64,000 nucleotides of DNA. Origin: Marinobacter salinus (GTDB lineage Bacteria > Pseudomonadota > Gammaproteobacteria > Pseudomonadales > Oleiphilaceae). The notes beneath the pieces were generated by a model. That model was not told where the DNA came from. It saw nothing but the letters and a program-made list of their open reading frames with translations, and did no database searches. Location: contig NZ_CP017715.1 in NCBI RefSeq assembly GCF_001854125.1, positions 3,844,001 through 3,908,000 of the forward strand. Direction: 5' to 3'. A program made the translations under genes and the position numbers. Each line of letters opens with the position of its first letter. The first letter of the stretch is position 1. Shown in pieces: positions 9,778-18,861 of the stretch.

Positions 9778-11190
9778 TTGAGTCACGAGCAATCGCACCT
9801 CCTGCTGCCTGCGGATTCAGCCTGGCTGGCTCTGGAACGACCAGAGAACCCAATGACCATCACGGTCATGTTGAGGGTGGATGGCCTGACCGCCCCCAGA
9901 TTCCGGGAATTCCTGAGGGTTTACTGGATCGCCTGGGAGCGCTTCTGCTTTATGCCGGTCTGGCGCTCTCCGGCCTGGTGGTGGGTGCCAGACCCCGTCT
10001 TTGATCTCAAGCATCACCTGGATGTCGTTATTGACCGGTTTTCGCCCGAAGAGTTGCAGGACTGGGTTTCTGCTCGCCTGAACCAGCCGCTGGCTCTCTA
10101 CCGTCCCCGCTGGAAATTCTGGCTGGCACCTAACGCTGAGGGTGGAGCCGCGTTGCTTTTGCGCATGCATCACTGTTACGCGGACGGGCTGTCTCTCCTG
10201 GGCATGTTTGATCGCCTGTGCCCGGTCTCCCCCCAGCAACATCCGGCCATCTATGGTGCGGCGGAAACGTCCGAGTTGTCTCGATGGTATGCAGCAGCCC
10301 AGGCCTGGCTGGGACAGCTGGTGGCAGATGGCGCGAATCCGGATGGGCCGACGACAGATGAGGCGGACCTGGAAGCCGCGGAATCCAACCAGTGGCTTCA
10401 GGCCGGGCGATTGGTTGATCGGGTTGGGCAAAAGGGCCTCAGGCTGGTGCATGAATTCAGTAATTTTCTGATCGAACCGGAGGACACTGCGTCGGATCTG
10501 AAACGGCCCTTGTTGGGTCGACGACAGTGTCGATGGTCTCGACCGGTCCGGTTGGATCAGCTGCGGGCCATCGCAAGAGCCACCAATACCACCATCAATG
10601 ATGTCCTGCTCAGTTGTGTCGCTGCCGCAGTGCGCACGCGGCTCGGTCTGGAGGGTGATGACCTCGAGGACGCCATTCTACACGCAGCGGTCCCTGTGGA
10701 TATTCGTGAAAGATTGCCGGAGGACCTGCAGCCGGAGTCCGGTTCCCTGGGCAACTTCTTCGGCACGGTGTTTGTGCCCCTTCCTGTCGACGGTGAGAGT
10801 CCACTGGAGAGGCTTTACCGGATCAAGCATGAAACCCGGCGGCTCAAGAAGAGCTGGCAGCCCGGTATTGCCTGGGGCCTGACGGCAAGCGCATCGGTGA
10901 TCCCGGAACCCTGGCGAAAGCCAGTGGCCGATATGTTTTATCGCAAGGCCAGTACGGTGGTTTCCAATGTTCCGGGTACGCCTGAGACCCGCTATCTTGC
11001 TGGCTGCCGCATTACCGAGCAGATGTTCTGGGTACCTCAGGCGGGCGATATCGGGCTCGGGGTCAGCATCGTCAGTTACGCTGGCCAGGTTCAGTTTGGT
11101 GTGGTGGCGGACGAAGCGATCATGGCTGACCCTGAGGACTTTCTTGCCGATTGCCTGCAGGAGCTGGAGCAGTTTCCGGGCTGGTCTTAA
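9778..11190 (+). CDS. Wax ester synthase / acyl-CoA:diacylglycerol acyltransferase (WS/DGAT)
   Basis: WS/DGAT enzymes esterify fatty acyl-CoA to fatty alcohols or diacylglycerol, making storage wax esters and triacylglycerol. The catalytic HHxxxDG motif is present as HHCYADG. A TTG at 9778, preceded by GGGGA, is chosen as start. It puts the first catalytic His at residue 131, where characterised AtfA-type proteins have it, and gives 470 residues. An ATG at 9697 would add 27 residues without a ribosome site. Other family blocks visible are NDVLLSCVAAAVR and the C-terminal VVSNVPGT region. Confidence 0.88.
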   Translation: MSHEQSHLLLPADSAWLALERPENPMTITVMLRVDGLTAPRFREFLRVYWIAWERFCFMPVWRSPAWWWVPDPVFDLKHHLDVVIDRFSPEELQDWVSARLNQPLALYRPRWKFWLAPNAEGGAALLLRMHHCYADGLSLLGMFDRLCPVSPQQHPAIYGAAETSELSRWYAAAQAWLGQLVADGANPDGPTTDEADLEAAESNQWLQAGRLVDRVGQKGLRLVHEFSNFLIEPEDTASDLKRPLLGRRQCRWSRPVRLDQLRAIARATNTTINDVLLSCVAAAVRTRLGLEGDDLEDAILHAAVPVDIRERLPEDLQPESGSLGNFFGTVFVPLPVDGESPLERLYRIKHETRRLKKSWQPGIAWGLTASASVIPEPWRKPVADMFYRKASTVVSNVPGTPETRYLAGCRITEQMFWVPQAGDIGLGVSIVSYAGQVQFGVVADEAIMADPEDFLADCLQELEQFPGWS

Positions 11191-11361
11191 TCCTAAAGTT
11201 CTGTTTGCAGTGCCTCCCAAATGAGCAGAAAACCTGCTCCCTTGACGCATTCCCCCCTTCTTTCCCTTAACCGACCATGGAATCAGGCGACAGACCACGC
11301 CTTGGGTTGCCGGATGACCCGGTACCCCGTTCCCAGATTTCCAAAAACAACCGGGGGAAGT

Positions 11362-12468
11362 ATGAACAACAACAATTTCAGAAAGTCAGGCCTGGCGATT
11401 GCGATGGCCGCAGCCATGGGCGCCAGTACTGGAGCCAGCGCGGCGGTTGAAGTCTATAATCAGGACGGTACGTCCTTTTCCGTGGACGGTTACTTCAACG
11501 CATTCTACGTGAACCGTGATGACAAGCTGGCCGATACCCGCAATTCGGACGTCAAGATGGGCTTCCTGCCCAATACCATAGGCTTCAATTTCAGCAAGGA
11601 AGTGGGCGACCTGACTATGGGCGGCCGTTCCTCATTCTGGTCCACCATCAACGACAGCCTGCAATCGCCGACTGACACTGCGATTGATGTTCGTCAGCTT
11701 TACGCCACGGTTGACGGTTCGTTCGGCCAAGTGCTGATCGGTAAGGATTTTGGCCTGTACGCCCGTTCCAACATCTTTCTGGACGAAATCCTGATGGGCT
11801 TTGGTTCACCCGGTGCGCCGACGGGCGTTTCCTTCGGTAATATCCGCACCGGCTATCCTTACCCGAACCCGTCTGCGCAGATCACCTACCGGACTCCGGA
11901 TATGGGTGGCCTGAAAGTGGCGGCCGGTATTTTTGAGCCGGCCAACACAACGCCCGGTGCTCAGTCAGAGCAGTCCGCGCCAAGGCTTGAGGCCGAGGTT
12001 ACCTACAGTGCAGATCTGAGTGGCGTGGCACTGACCGGTTGGCTGAATGGCCGTTCGCAGAAGTCCGAGAATGCCACCACGTCTGTCGACTCAACCGGAC
12101 TCGGTTACGGTGTCCGTGCCTCCGTTGCCGGTTTTTCCCTGACCGCCTCTGGCTTTACGTCTGAAGGTGATGTGCCGGTGCTGATTTCCGACACGGCCGC
12201 GCCCCTGGCGGAAGAGGATGCCGACGGCTACCTCGTTCAGGGGTCCTACACTCTGGGCGCGAACCGGTTCGTTCTGTCCTATGGCGAAACGGATTCCGAT
12301 CAGGCGGACTTTGAGACTGAAAACACCTCCGTGGCGGTGTTCCATAATGTGAACAGCAGCTTCAAGCTGGTGGCCGAATACAACATGTTTGAGCAGAGAA
12401 CCAAGTCGACTGGTGCAGACGCTGCCGACATCGACACCATTGCGCTGGGTGCCATCGTTACCTTCTGA
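11362..12468 (+). CDS. Outer-membrane porin (Gram-negative general porin type)
   Basis: 368 residues beginning with a signal peptide (MNNNNFRKSGLAIAMAAAMG, cleavage after GASA). Alternating beta-strands and periodic aromatic residues follow, ending in a terminal Phe (IALGAIVTF) as outer-membrane barrels do. The segment VDGYFNAFY at the mature N-terminus and LIGKDFGLYARSNIF in the middle fit the OmpC/OmpF-like porin superfamily. The ATG at 11362 is chosen because GGGGGAAG precedes it and it opens the signal peptide; the frame is open 47 codons further upstream. The pore substrate is unknown. Confidence 0.83.
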   Translation: MNNNNFRKSGLAIAMAAAMGASTGASAAVEVYNQDGTSFSVDGYFNAFYVNRDDKLADTRNSDVKMGFLPNTIGFNFSKEVGDLTMGGRSSFWSTINDSLQSPTDTAIDVRQLYATVDGSFGQVLIGKDFGLYARSNIFLDEILMGFGSPGAPTGVSFGNIRTGYPYPNPSAQITYRTPDMGGLKVAAGIFEPANTTPGAQSEQSAPRLEAEVTYSADLSGVALTGWLNGRSQKSENATTSVDSTGLGYGVRASVAGFSLTASGFTSEGDVPVLISDTAAPLAEEDADGYLVQGSYTLGANRFVLSYGETDSDQADFETENTSVAVFHNVNSSFKLVAEYNMFEQRTKSTGADAADIDTIALGAIVTF

Positions 12469-12559
12469 CCCAAGGGTCCCGACTAAGACTAAAGTGCCGG
12501 TTTGCCAGGTAGGGAGCCGGCCGCGCCACCGGACATTGATTCAGGAGGTATTTTAATCA

Positions 12560-13840
12560 ATGGCTTACGATCATTTCGGCGCGCCAATTAAAAGCACTGA
12601 AGTCGCATTGGCTACGGTTGCGGATGCCGTAAAATCGGTCAAAAGCTATCCGTTTTCGGAGCCTGCCTTTATGAAGCCAGCGACGACTATACCCGCCGTT
12701 CGGGTTGCAAGCTCCAGCGTTCGCGATCCGATGCTGGCTGCCACCAATCTTGCAAGCCAGCTCAGTCACGACCATCTTGGTTGCGTGCTGTTTTTCTGTT
12801 CTGCCGAGTACGATTTGGGTGGCCTGGGAATCGCCCTTGAACATGTTTTCCAGGGCGTTCGGGTTTGTGGCTGCACGTCAGCCGGCGAGATTACTCCCGA
12901 GGGTTACGGCCGTGGATGCATCACGGCCATCGGCTTTGATCAGCGCTATTTTGCGATTGACTGCGCACTGATTCGGGAGCTGGACCAGTTTTCGCTTCAG
13001 GACGCCCAGGGGGTGATAGACGGTTTGCTATCGACGTGCCGGGACGCGCGCCTGGCACCGGTGAAAGGAAATACCTTTGCCATCACTCTGCTGGATGGCC
13101 TCTCCAGCCGAGAGGAGCTTGTTTTGGCAACGCTGAACGCTGCCCTTGGCTCCATTCCCCAGTTCGGCGGCTCGGCCGGTGACGATGAGCGGCTGGCCAA
13201 TACCCACGTGTTCTATGATGGCGAGTTTCACACCGGTGCCGCTACGGTAATGCTGGTGAACACTCCGCTGGATTTCCGGGTGTTTTCCACCCACCACATG
13301 GTTGAGCGAAGCCAGAAACTGGTGGTTACCGATGCCTGCGCCGAGAGCCGCACGGTTTATGAACTCAATGCAGAACCCGCGGCCGATGCCTATGCCCGCG
13401 CGGTTGGCGTGACTGTCGACGCCCTGGACCGAAAAATATTTGCTTTGCGTCCGCTTGGGGTAAAAATCGGTGGCCATTATTTTGTTCGTTCGATCCAGCG
13501 GGTAAATCCCGACAAGAGCCTCACATTTTATTGCGCGGTAGAGACCGGAATCGTAATGACAGCCATGGAACCGGAATCACTGCTCGACAGTGTCCGCACG
13601 CAACTTGAAGCGTCAGAGCGCGTTGTCGGGCCGCCATTGGTCACCATAGGCTGTGACTGTTTCCTGCGCCGCCTCGAGGCGGAACTGACCGGAGAAGTGG
13701 AGGCCGTTTCCGAATTCCTGCGGCACCACAAGGTCATCGGGTTCAACACCTACGGTGAGCAGTTCGACGGTATGCATATCAATCAGACTTTTACGGGGGT
13801 GGTCATTGGCCAGCCTGATGTCCGCTCCGGACAATCCTGA
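12560..13840 (+). CDS. FIST-domain sensory protein
   Basis: 426 residues with an N-terminal FIST_N region (about 55-250; VLFFCSAEYDLGGLG, GCTSAGEITPEG) and a C-terminal FIST_C region (about 260-410; HYFVRSIQR to VIGFNTYGEQF). FIST proteins are predicted ligand-binding sensors, often encoded with kinases or chemotaxis proteins. The ATG follows an AGGAGG ribosome site. The last 23 bases overlap the start of the hybrid kinase gene, so the two are probably translationally coupled and act together. A FIST gene beside an ErcS'-type kinase is, as I recall, also seen in the Pseudomonas exa region. The ligand is unknown. Confidence 0.85.
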   Translation: MAYDHFGAPIKSTEVALATVADAVKSVKSYPFSEPAFMKPATTIPAVRVASSSVRDPMLAATNLASQLSHDHLGCVLFFCSAEYDLGGLGIALEHVFQGVRVCGCTSAGEITPEGYGRGCITAIGFDQRYFAIDCALIRELDQFSLQDAQGVIDGLLSTCRDARLAPVKGNTFAITLLDGLSSREELVLATLNAALGSIPQFGGSAGDDERLANTHVFYDGEFHTGAATVMLVNTPLDFRVFSTHHMVERSQKLVVTDACAESRTVYELNAEPAADAYARAVGVTVDALDRKIFALRPLGVKIGGHYFVRSIQRVNPDKSLTFYCAVETGIVMTAMEPESLLDSVRTQLEASERVVGPPLVTIGCDCFLRRLEAELTGEVEAVSEFLRHHKVIGFNTYGEQFDGMHINQTFTGVVIGQPDVRSGQS

Positions 13841-16097
13841 GCCGCCCAGGGATGAGCTCAAGGACCAGCGGATTGCCGAGCTGGAGGCGGAAAATGAACG
13901 CCTTCGGAAGATTCGTGATGCCTTGATTGTCCGGGTGGAGTCCGGCTCCGCCCACAAACCTGAGCCCTATGCGGCGTTTGAGCATTCTGTGGTGCTGGCG
14001 GAACAGGTGCGTGAACGTACCGAGGCGCTGAATCAGGCCATGGAAGAGCTCAAGGGCAGTAACAAGGCTCTGAATCGTGCCAGGGAAGAGGCTGAAACCA
14101 CCCGTCAGCGCCTCAGCGATGCGATCGAAAGTATTGCAGATGGTTTTGTGTTGTTTGATCACCAGCACCGGCTAATCCAGAGCAACAGTCGTTTCCGCGG
14201 CTACTGGCGTCATGCCGGTCTGGAGCCGCCCGCTGCAGGCACTTCCATTGCCGATGTGAAGAAGCAGGCACTGACCTCTGGCCTTATTCTGGAAGAACAC
14301 GGGCACCCGGATTCCGAAGGGGTGGTGTTTCTGCTGTCCAACGACCGCTGGGTGCAAATGACCGAACGGCCAACACGTGAGGGTGGTCTGGTGGTGCTCT
14401 ATTCCGACATCACCGACGTCAAGAACAGCGAAATGGCGCGTCGAATCAAGGCGCTTGAAGAGAGCGAGCGCTGGGTCCGGGTGGTAACCGACCATGTGCC
14501 GGCGCTAATCGCCTATGTTGGTGCGGATATGACTGTCCAGTTCTGCAACAAGGTCTATGACGCCTGGTATGGCCGCAACGGCGAAGCACCGCTGGGCAAG
14601 TCATTGCAGGAAGTCCATTCCCCCGACCTATACCGCCGCTTGCTGCCCCAGGTTGAGCAGGCCCTGGCGGGCAAGAGTGTTACTTTTGAATTTGAGGAAA
14701 CGGGCGAGAAGGGCGATGTGCGATATATGCTGCGCTCTTACGTGCCCAATTTTGACGAAAACGGCGTGATTATTGGGTTTTTCGTGTTGATTCGCGACAT
14801 TACCGATCGCCGTAAGACTGCGCTGGCACTTGAGCAGGCCTATGACCATCTGGAACGCCGGGTGAAGGAGCGCACGGCGGCATTGACAGGGCTGAACAAC
14901 CAGTTGCGCCAGGAAATAACCGAGCGTGCGGCCGTCGAAGCCCGCCTGCGGGATGCCAAGCTCGACGCTGAACGGGCAAACCTGTCCAAGACCAAGTTCC
15001 TGGCTGCGGTCAGCCATGATTTGCTGCAACCATTGAATGCCGCTCGCCTGTTCACCAGTGCCTTGCTGGAGCAATCGTTCGGGCCCAAGGCCGAAGGACT
15101 GGTTCGCTCCGTCAGCACGTCCCTGGATGATGTCGAAAATCTGCTAGGTACTCTGGTGGATATCTCCAAACTGGACGCAGGGGTTATCAAGCCGGATGTT
15201 ACGGCATTTGACCTCAGGGATTTGCTTAACAACATCGCCCGGGAGTTCCGGCAGATGGCTGTGGCAGAGGGGCTGGCGCTTGATTTTGTGCCGTCGTCCG
15301 CGGTGGTGGAATCCGACTCCCAGTTACTGGCGCGAATACTGCGCAACTTTCTCACCAACGCCATTCGTTACACGGGTGCCGGACGTATCCTGTTAGGTTG
15401 TCGCCGTCGTGCAGATCACGCTCTGTTGCAGGTCTGGGACACCGGGCCCGGGATTCCGGAGGACAAGCTCACCGAGATTTTCCAGGAGTTCAAGCGCATC
15501 CGGCCGTCCGGTTCGCAACCTGACAAGGGGCTTGGGCTGGGTCTGGCGATTGTGGACAAGATCTCACGGATGCTGGGGCATGAAGTGACCGTTTCGTCCG
15601 TTGTGGGTAAGGGTTCGGTATTCAGTGTCCGGGTGCCCCTTGGCCGGCTGCAGCCCAAGCGGTCAGGGCAGGAGGGCCAGCGGCTCGCCCTCCCGGACCG
15701 CGGTCTGGATGGCACGCGGATCTGGGTGATCGACAATGACTACGCTATTTGCAGGGGCATGCAGACACTGTTGGAAGGCTGGGACTGTCAGGTGATTACC
15801 GCGGTATCCCTGACCGATCTGGAACTTCAACTGAACCCCGCCGACAGCCCGGTGGACCTGATTCTGGCCGATTACCATCTCGATAATGATGAAACCGGCG
15901 TCGACGTGGTCGCCAGTATCAATAGTCGTCGGCGGTGTCCCGCGCCGGTGATCATGATTACCGCCAACTACACCAACGAGCTGAAGCAACACATTCGGGG
16001 GCTTGGCCATATCCTGATGAACAAACCGGTCAAGCCGCTCAAACTTCGAAGCACCCTGACACACCTGATTAACGGACCCGGCCGGAACCGGCCCTGA
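13818..16097 (+). CDS. PAS-containing hybrid sensor histidine kinase (ErcS'/NahK type)
   Basis: 759 residues: an N-terminal coiled coil, two PAS regions (about 95-220 and 230-340), a coiled coil with a DHp domain (VSHDLLQPLNAARL, phospho-acceptor His400), an HATPase domain (NFLTNAIRYT, GLGLGLAIVDK) and a C-terminal receiver (LILADYHLDND, phospho-Asp685). No membrane segment is evident, so it is cytoplasmic. The ATG at 13818 lies inside the FIST gene. The architecture is that of the Pseudomonas kinases controlling PQQ-ethanol oxidation. Its likely partner is the LuxR-type regulator encoded convergently at 16146-16919. Confidence 0.88.
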   Translation: MSAPDNPEPPRDELKDQRIAELEAENERLRKIRDALIVRVESGSAHKPEPYAAFEHSVVLAEQVRERTEALNQAMEELKGSNKALNRAREEAETTRQRLSDAIESIADGFVLFDHQHRLIQSNSRFRGYWRHAGLEPPAAGTSIADVKKQALTSGLILEEHGHPDSEGVVFLLSNDRWVQMTERPTREGGLVVLYSDITDVKNSEMARRIKALEESERWVRVVTDHVPALIAYVGADMTVQFCNKVYDAWYGRNGEAPLGKSLQEVHSPDLYRRLLPQVEQALAGKSVTFEFEETGEKGDVRYMLRSYVPNFDENGVIIGFFVLIRDITDRRKTALALEQAYDHLERRVKERTAALTGLNNQLRQEITERAAVEARLRDAKLDAERANLSKTKFLAAVSHDLLQPLNAARLFTSALLEQSFGPKAEGLVRSVSTSLDDVENLLGTLVDISKLDAGVIKPDVTAFDLRDLLNNIAREFRQMAVAEGLALDFVPSSAVVESDSQLLARILRNFLTNAIRYTGAGRILLGCRRRADHALLQVWDTGPGIPEDKLTEIFQEFKRIRPSGSQPDKGLGLGLAIVDKISRMLGHEVTVSSVVGKGSVFSVRVPLGRLQPKRSGQEGQRLALPDRGLDGTRIWVIDNDYAICRGMQTLLEGWDCQVITAVSLTDLELQLNPADSPVDLILADYHLDNDETGVDVVASINSRRRCPAPVIMITANYTNELKQHIRGLGHILMNKPVKPLKLRSTLTHLINGPGRNRP

Positions 16098-16125
16098 AAA
16101 AGCCGGGATGATGCCCGGCTTTTTC
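16097..16125. terminator. Bidirectional intrinsic terminator
   Basis: A GC-rich hairpin, AAGCCGGG and CCCGGCTT around a short loop, is flanked by A-run and T-run on both sides. It can therefore terminate both the kinase gene and the convergent response-regulator gene. Confidence 0.85.
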
Positions 16126-16145
16126 AGGGTGTGCTCATCCGCCTT

Positions 16146-16919
16146 CTAGCGTTTCAGGTACTGACTGAAATCCACATCACTGGCTGAGAGGATAGCCTGC
16201 ACCCGATTGTGAACGCCCAGCTTGCGCAGAATGGCTGAAACATGGGCCTTGACTGTGGTTTCCGCAATATTGAGGTTGTAGGCAATCTGCTTATTGGATT
16301 CGCCTTTTGACATGCGTTCCAGAACCAATAGCTGGCGGCGGGTCAGGGAGTTGAGCAATTCCGGTGAGATCGGGTTGTCATCGTTACGGCTCCGGCGGTT
16401 GGAGCTTTCCTTGCCAGTGCGAATGATGTCCGATGGCAGGTACACATTGCCGTTCAGGATTTGCTGGATCGCTTCCGTCATCCGGGCCCGTGGAGAAGAC
16501 TTGGTAATGAAGCCCACGGCGCCATAGGTAATGGCTTGCAGCACCACCTGTTTGTCTTCCTCGGCCGATACAATCACAACGGGAATGGTCGGGGCTTCAT
16601 TGCGAAGCGTAATCAAACCGTTCAGGCCGTGCATGCCAGGCATGTTCAGGTCCAGAAGAATCAGGTCCAGATCATCGTTTGCCCGGGTAATCTCGAGGGC
16701 GCTATCCAGGTCGTCTGTCTCAATGATTTCGCTGCCGACGAAGCCTGAGGCGATGACGCTGCTGATGGCCTCCCGGAAAAGCGGGTGGTCGTCGGCGATC
16801 AGGATCTTATAAGCCGGCTCCATGAACGTGTCTGCCTGTTTGTTGTCGTTGTCGGGAATTGCTTCCGATTCATGATAGCGGTTTTCGGGAGTGAGTGTGG
16901 CATCGAGCTCATCAAGCAT
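16146..16919 (-). CDS. LuxR-family two-component response regulator (ErdR-like)
   Basis: 257 residues: a receiver domain ([13 protein letters not shown] near residues 38-50, phospho-Asp in [14 protein letters not shown]) and a C-terminal LuxR/NarL helix-turn-helix ([27 protein letters not shown]). The text is very close to the Pseudomonas ErdR regulators of ethanol and acetate metabolism. An AGGAGG site precedes the ATG at 16919, giving a 32-residue acidic N-terminal extension; the internal ATG at 16823, where most homologues begin, has no ribosome site. It is the only response regulator with a DNA-binding domain in the window, so both hybrid kinases plausibly signal to it. Confidence 0.88.
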   Translation of the reverse strand: MLDELDATLTPENRYHESEAIPDNDNKQADTFMEPAYKILIADDHPLFREAISSVIASGFVGSEIIETDDLDSALEITRANDDLDLILLDLNMPGMHGLNGLITLRNEAPTIPVVIVSAEEDKQVVLQAITYGAVGFITKSSPRARMTEAIQQILNGNVYLPSDIIRTGKESSNRRSRNDDNPISPELLNSLTRRQLLVLERMSKGESNKQIAYNLNIAETTVKAHVSAILRKLGVHNRVQAILSASDVDFSQYLKR

Positions 16920-17032
16920 GGCAGCCTCCTGTGCAGAGGGCAGTCGGTACAGTCAGGTGGCGACCGACCTCGGATTATTATTGTGATGACTTCATTAGAC
17001 GCCATACCGACCTTCCGTTGAATGCGACCATC

Positions 17033-17062
17033 GCACCAAAAAACAGGCACCAAAGTACTATT
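17033..17062 (+). promoter_or_regulatory. Candidate regulatory box shared with the pqqA promoter
   Basis: The box contains a direct repeat of GCACCAAA (17033-17040 and 17047-17054). It aligns with a segment upstream of pqqA (45155-45178) through AAAAACAG, a short spacer, then CCAAAGTA and ATT. It lies about 35-60 bases upstream of the ABC substrate-binding gene, in the divergent region with the response-regulator gene. Its role as a promoter element or activator site is inference. Confidence 0.4.
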
Positions 17063-17095
17063 CTTGAGTGCGACCGAGGTTCGTATCGTGGGGGT

Positions 17096-18088
17096 ATGAA
17101 CCTACAACAACGAAAACCGGGTCTGTCAGCATTGATCGCCGGACTTGCACTGGCCCTGCTTCAATTGTCTGCAACAGTTGCTTTCGCCGATCAGGGGGAG
17201 CCATTGCCGGAACTGTCGGTGAGCGTGCTGCAATTTGGTACAGCTCATTGGGAGCTTGATCATATTGTTCATCGGAAACTGGATCGCGAACATGGTTATC
17301 AACTGTCGCTGAAACTGGTTGCCAACCTCCCGGCATCACGTCTTGCGGTCACTAGCGGATCGGTGAACGGGGCGGTGGCAGACCTGTTGTGGGCGCAGAC
17401 TCGCTTCGAGGCCGGCACGCCTTACCTTTATGTACCTTTTTCTTCCCAAATTGGCGCTGTCGTGGTGTCTGAGCAATCCAGCATCCGCACCGTTGCAGAT
17501 TTGGCCGGTAAACGCATCGGCGTCGCTGGCGGGCCGGGCAGCAAGGGCTGGATACTGTTGCAGAAGGTTGCCGGGCAACAGGGAATCAAGCTGGAGGAAT
17601 CCTCTGAAATACAGTATGCAGCCCCGCCCCTGTTGAGCCAGGCCCTGAAACGGGGCCAGGTGGATGTCATCGTGACCTACTGGCATTTCGCCGCCCGCCT
17701 GAGAGGAGAGGGTGGCTGGCGATCGGCGTTCGGCATGGCCGATCTGCTCACTGAGCTGGGTCTGGACCGTACTCTGCCGGTACTCGGCTACGTCTTTCCG
17801 GCAAACTGGGCTGAAAATCACGGCTCGCTGATTGATCGTTTCGCGGCTTCCCTGCACAGAGCGAAAGCCGAGCTGGCGGAGAGTGAAACCTACTGGCAGC
17901 GATTGCGTCCTCTTATGGGGGAGCCGGGCGACGAAGTTTTTGCGGCATTGCGAGAGGGTTTTGTTGCCGGTAGACCAGCGCCCCAGACTGATAGGCGTAT
18001 CACCGACCTGCAGCGACTGATGGTCCTCACCGGCGCTGCCCCGGACAACCTCATGCCGGCAAATCTGTTCTACAGGGCGCAGCCGTGA
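17096..18088 (+). CDS. ABC transporter substrate-binding protein (NrtA/SsuA/TauA-like)
   Basis: 330 residues with a signal peptide (GLSALIAGLALALLQLSATVAFA) and a type-2 periplasmic binding fold. Features include ASRLAVTSGSVNGAVADLLW and DLAGKRIGVAGGPGSKGWILL, typical of the nitrate/sulfonate/taurine superfamily. It starts a three-gene ABC operon, overlapping the permease start as GTGA. The operon lies inside the PQQ-alcohol cluster, divergent from the ErdR-like regulator, which suggests a role in that metabolism. The substrate cannot be read from the sequence. Confidence 0.8.
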   Translation: MNLQQRKPGLSALIAGLALALLQLSATVAFADQGEPLPELSVSVLQFGTAHWELDHIVHRKLDREHGYQLSLKLVANLPASRLAVTSGSVNGAVADLLWAQTRFEAGTPYLYVPFSSQIGAVVVSEQSSIRTVADLAGKRIGVAGGPGSKGWILLQKVAGQQGIKLEESSEIQYAAPPLLSQALKRGQVDVIVTYWHFAARLRGEGGWRSAFGMADLLTELGLDRTLPVLGYVFPANWAENHGSLIDRFAASLHRAKAELAESETYWQRLRPLMGEPGDEVFAALREGFVAGRPAPQTDRRITDLQRLMVLTGAAPDNLMPANLFYRAQP

Positions 18089-18861
18089 ACGGCCGCTCCG
18101 CACGTCCGCCACTCTGGAGCTATTGGGTAGTCCTGCCTGCGTTTGTTTTGCTCTGGGCGCTGGCCGCCCTGTTGATTCAATCGCCTTTGCTGCCTACACC
18201 CCTGAACGTGCTCGACACCCTGATGCGGGAGTGTGCCTCCGGCGAACTCTGGCACCACTTGGGGGCCACCCTTGGGCGAGTAATTGTGGCCTTTGCCCTG
18301 GCCATGGTTATTGGTACTGCCATCGGCATCGTGATGGGCCGTTCTCAAACCACCAATGCCCTGTTCGACCCTTTATTGGTGCTTTTGCTTAATCTGCCGG
18401 CACTGGTCACCATCATTTTGATGTACGTATGGTTCGGTCTGGTGGAGGTGGCAGCCGTGATGGCCGTGGTCATCAACAAGATCCCTAACGTTGCCGTTAC
18501 GGTCCGGGAAGGGGCTCGCAGTCTCGATTACCGGCTTGAAGAAATGGCCACCGTCTACGACTTCAGTCGCTGGCAACGATTGCGCGAAGTCTGGGTGCCG
18601 CAATTGTTTCCTTACCTGATGGCCGCAACCCGGGGAGGCCTCGCGCTGATCTGGAAAATCGTGCTGGTGGTGGAACTGCTGGGTCGCTCCAGTGGGGTCG
18701 GATTCCAGTTGCACATGGCCTTCCAGGTCTTCGACGTGGCCGCCATCCTCGCGTACAGCCTGGCGTTTATTGCCGTCGTCCAGCTCATCGAACTGGCTAT
18801 CCTCCAGCCCCTCGAACGCCGTTCAAGCCGCTGGCGCCAGCCTGGGGCAGCCCATGCTTGA
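18085..18861 (+). CDS. ABC transporter permease (SsuC/TauC-like)
   Basis: 258 residues, GTG start overlapping the previous stop. About six membrane helices are visible. The EAA-type cytoplasmic loop (MATVYDFSRWQRLREVWVPQLFPYLMAA) is where the permease contacts its ATPase. It belongs to the BPD_transp_1 family, like sulfonate and taurine permeases. It overlaps the ATPase gene by 8 bases. Confidence 0.85.
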   Translation: MNGRSARPPLWSYWVVLPAFVLLWALAALLIQSPLLPTPLNVLDTLMRECASGELWHHLGATLGRVIVAFALAMVIGTAIGIVMGRSQTTNALFDPLLVLLLNLPALVTIILMYVWFGLVEVAAVMAVVINKIPNVAVTVREGARSLDYRLEEMATVYDFSRWQRLREVWVPQLFPYLMAATRGGLALIWKIVLVVELLGRSSGVGFQLHMAFQVFDVAAILAYSLAFIAVVQLIELAILQPLERRSSRWRQPGAAHA

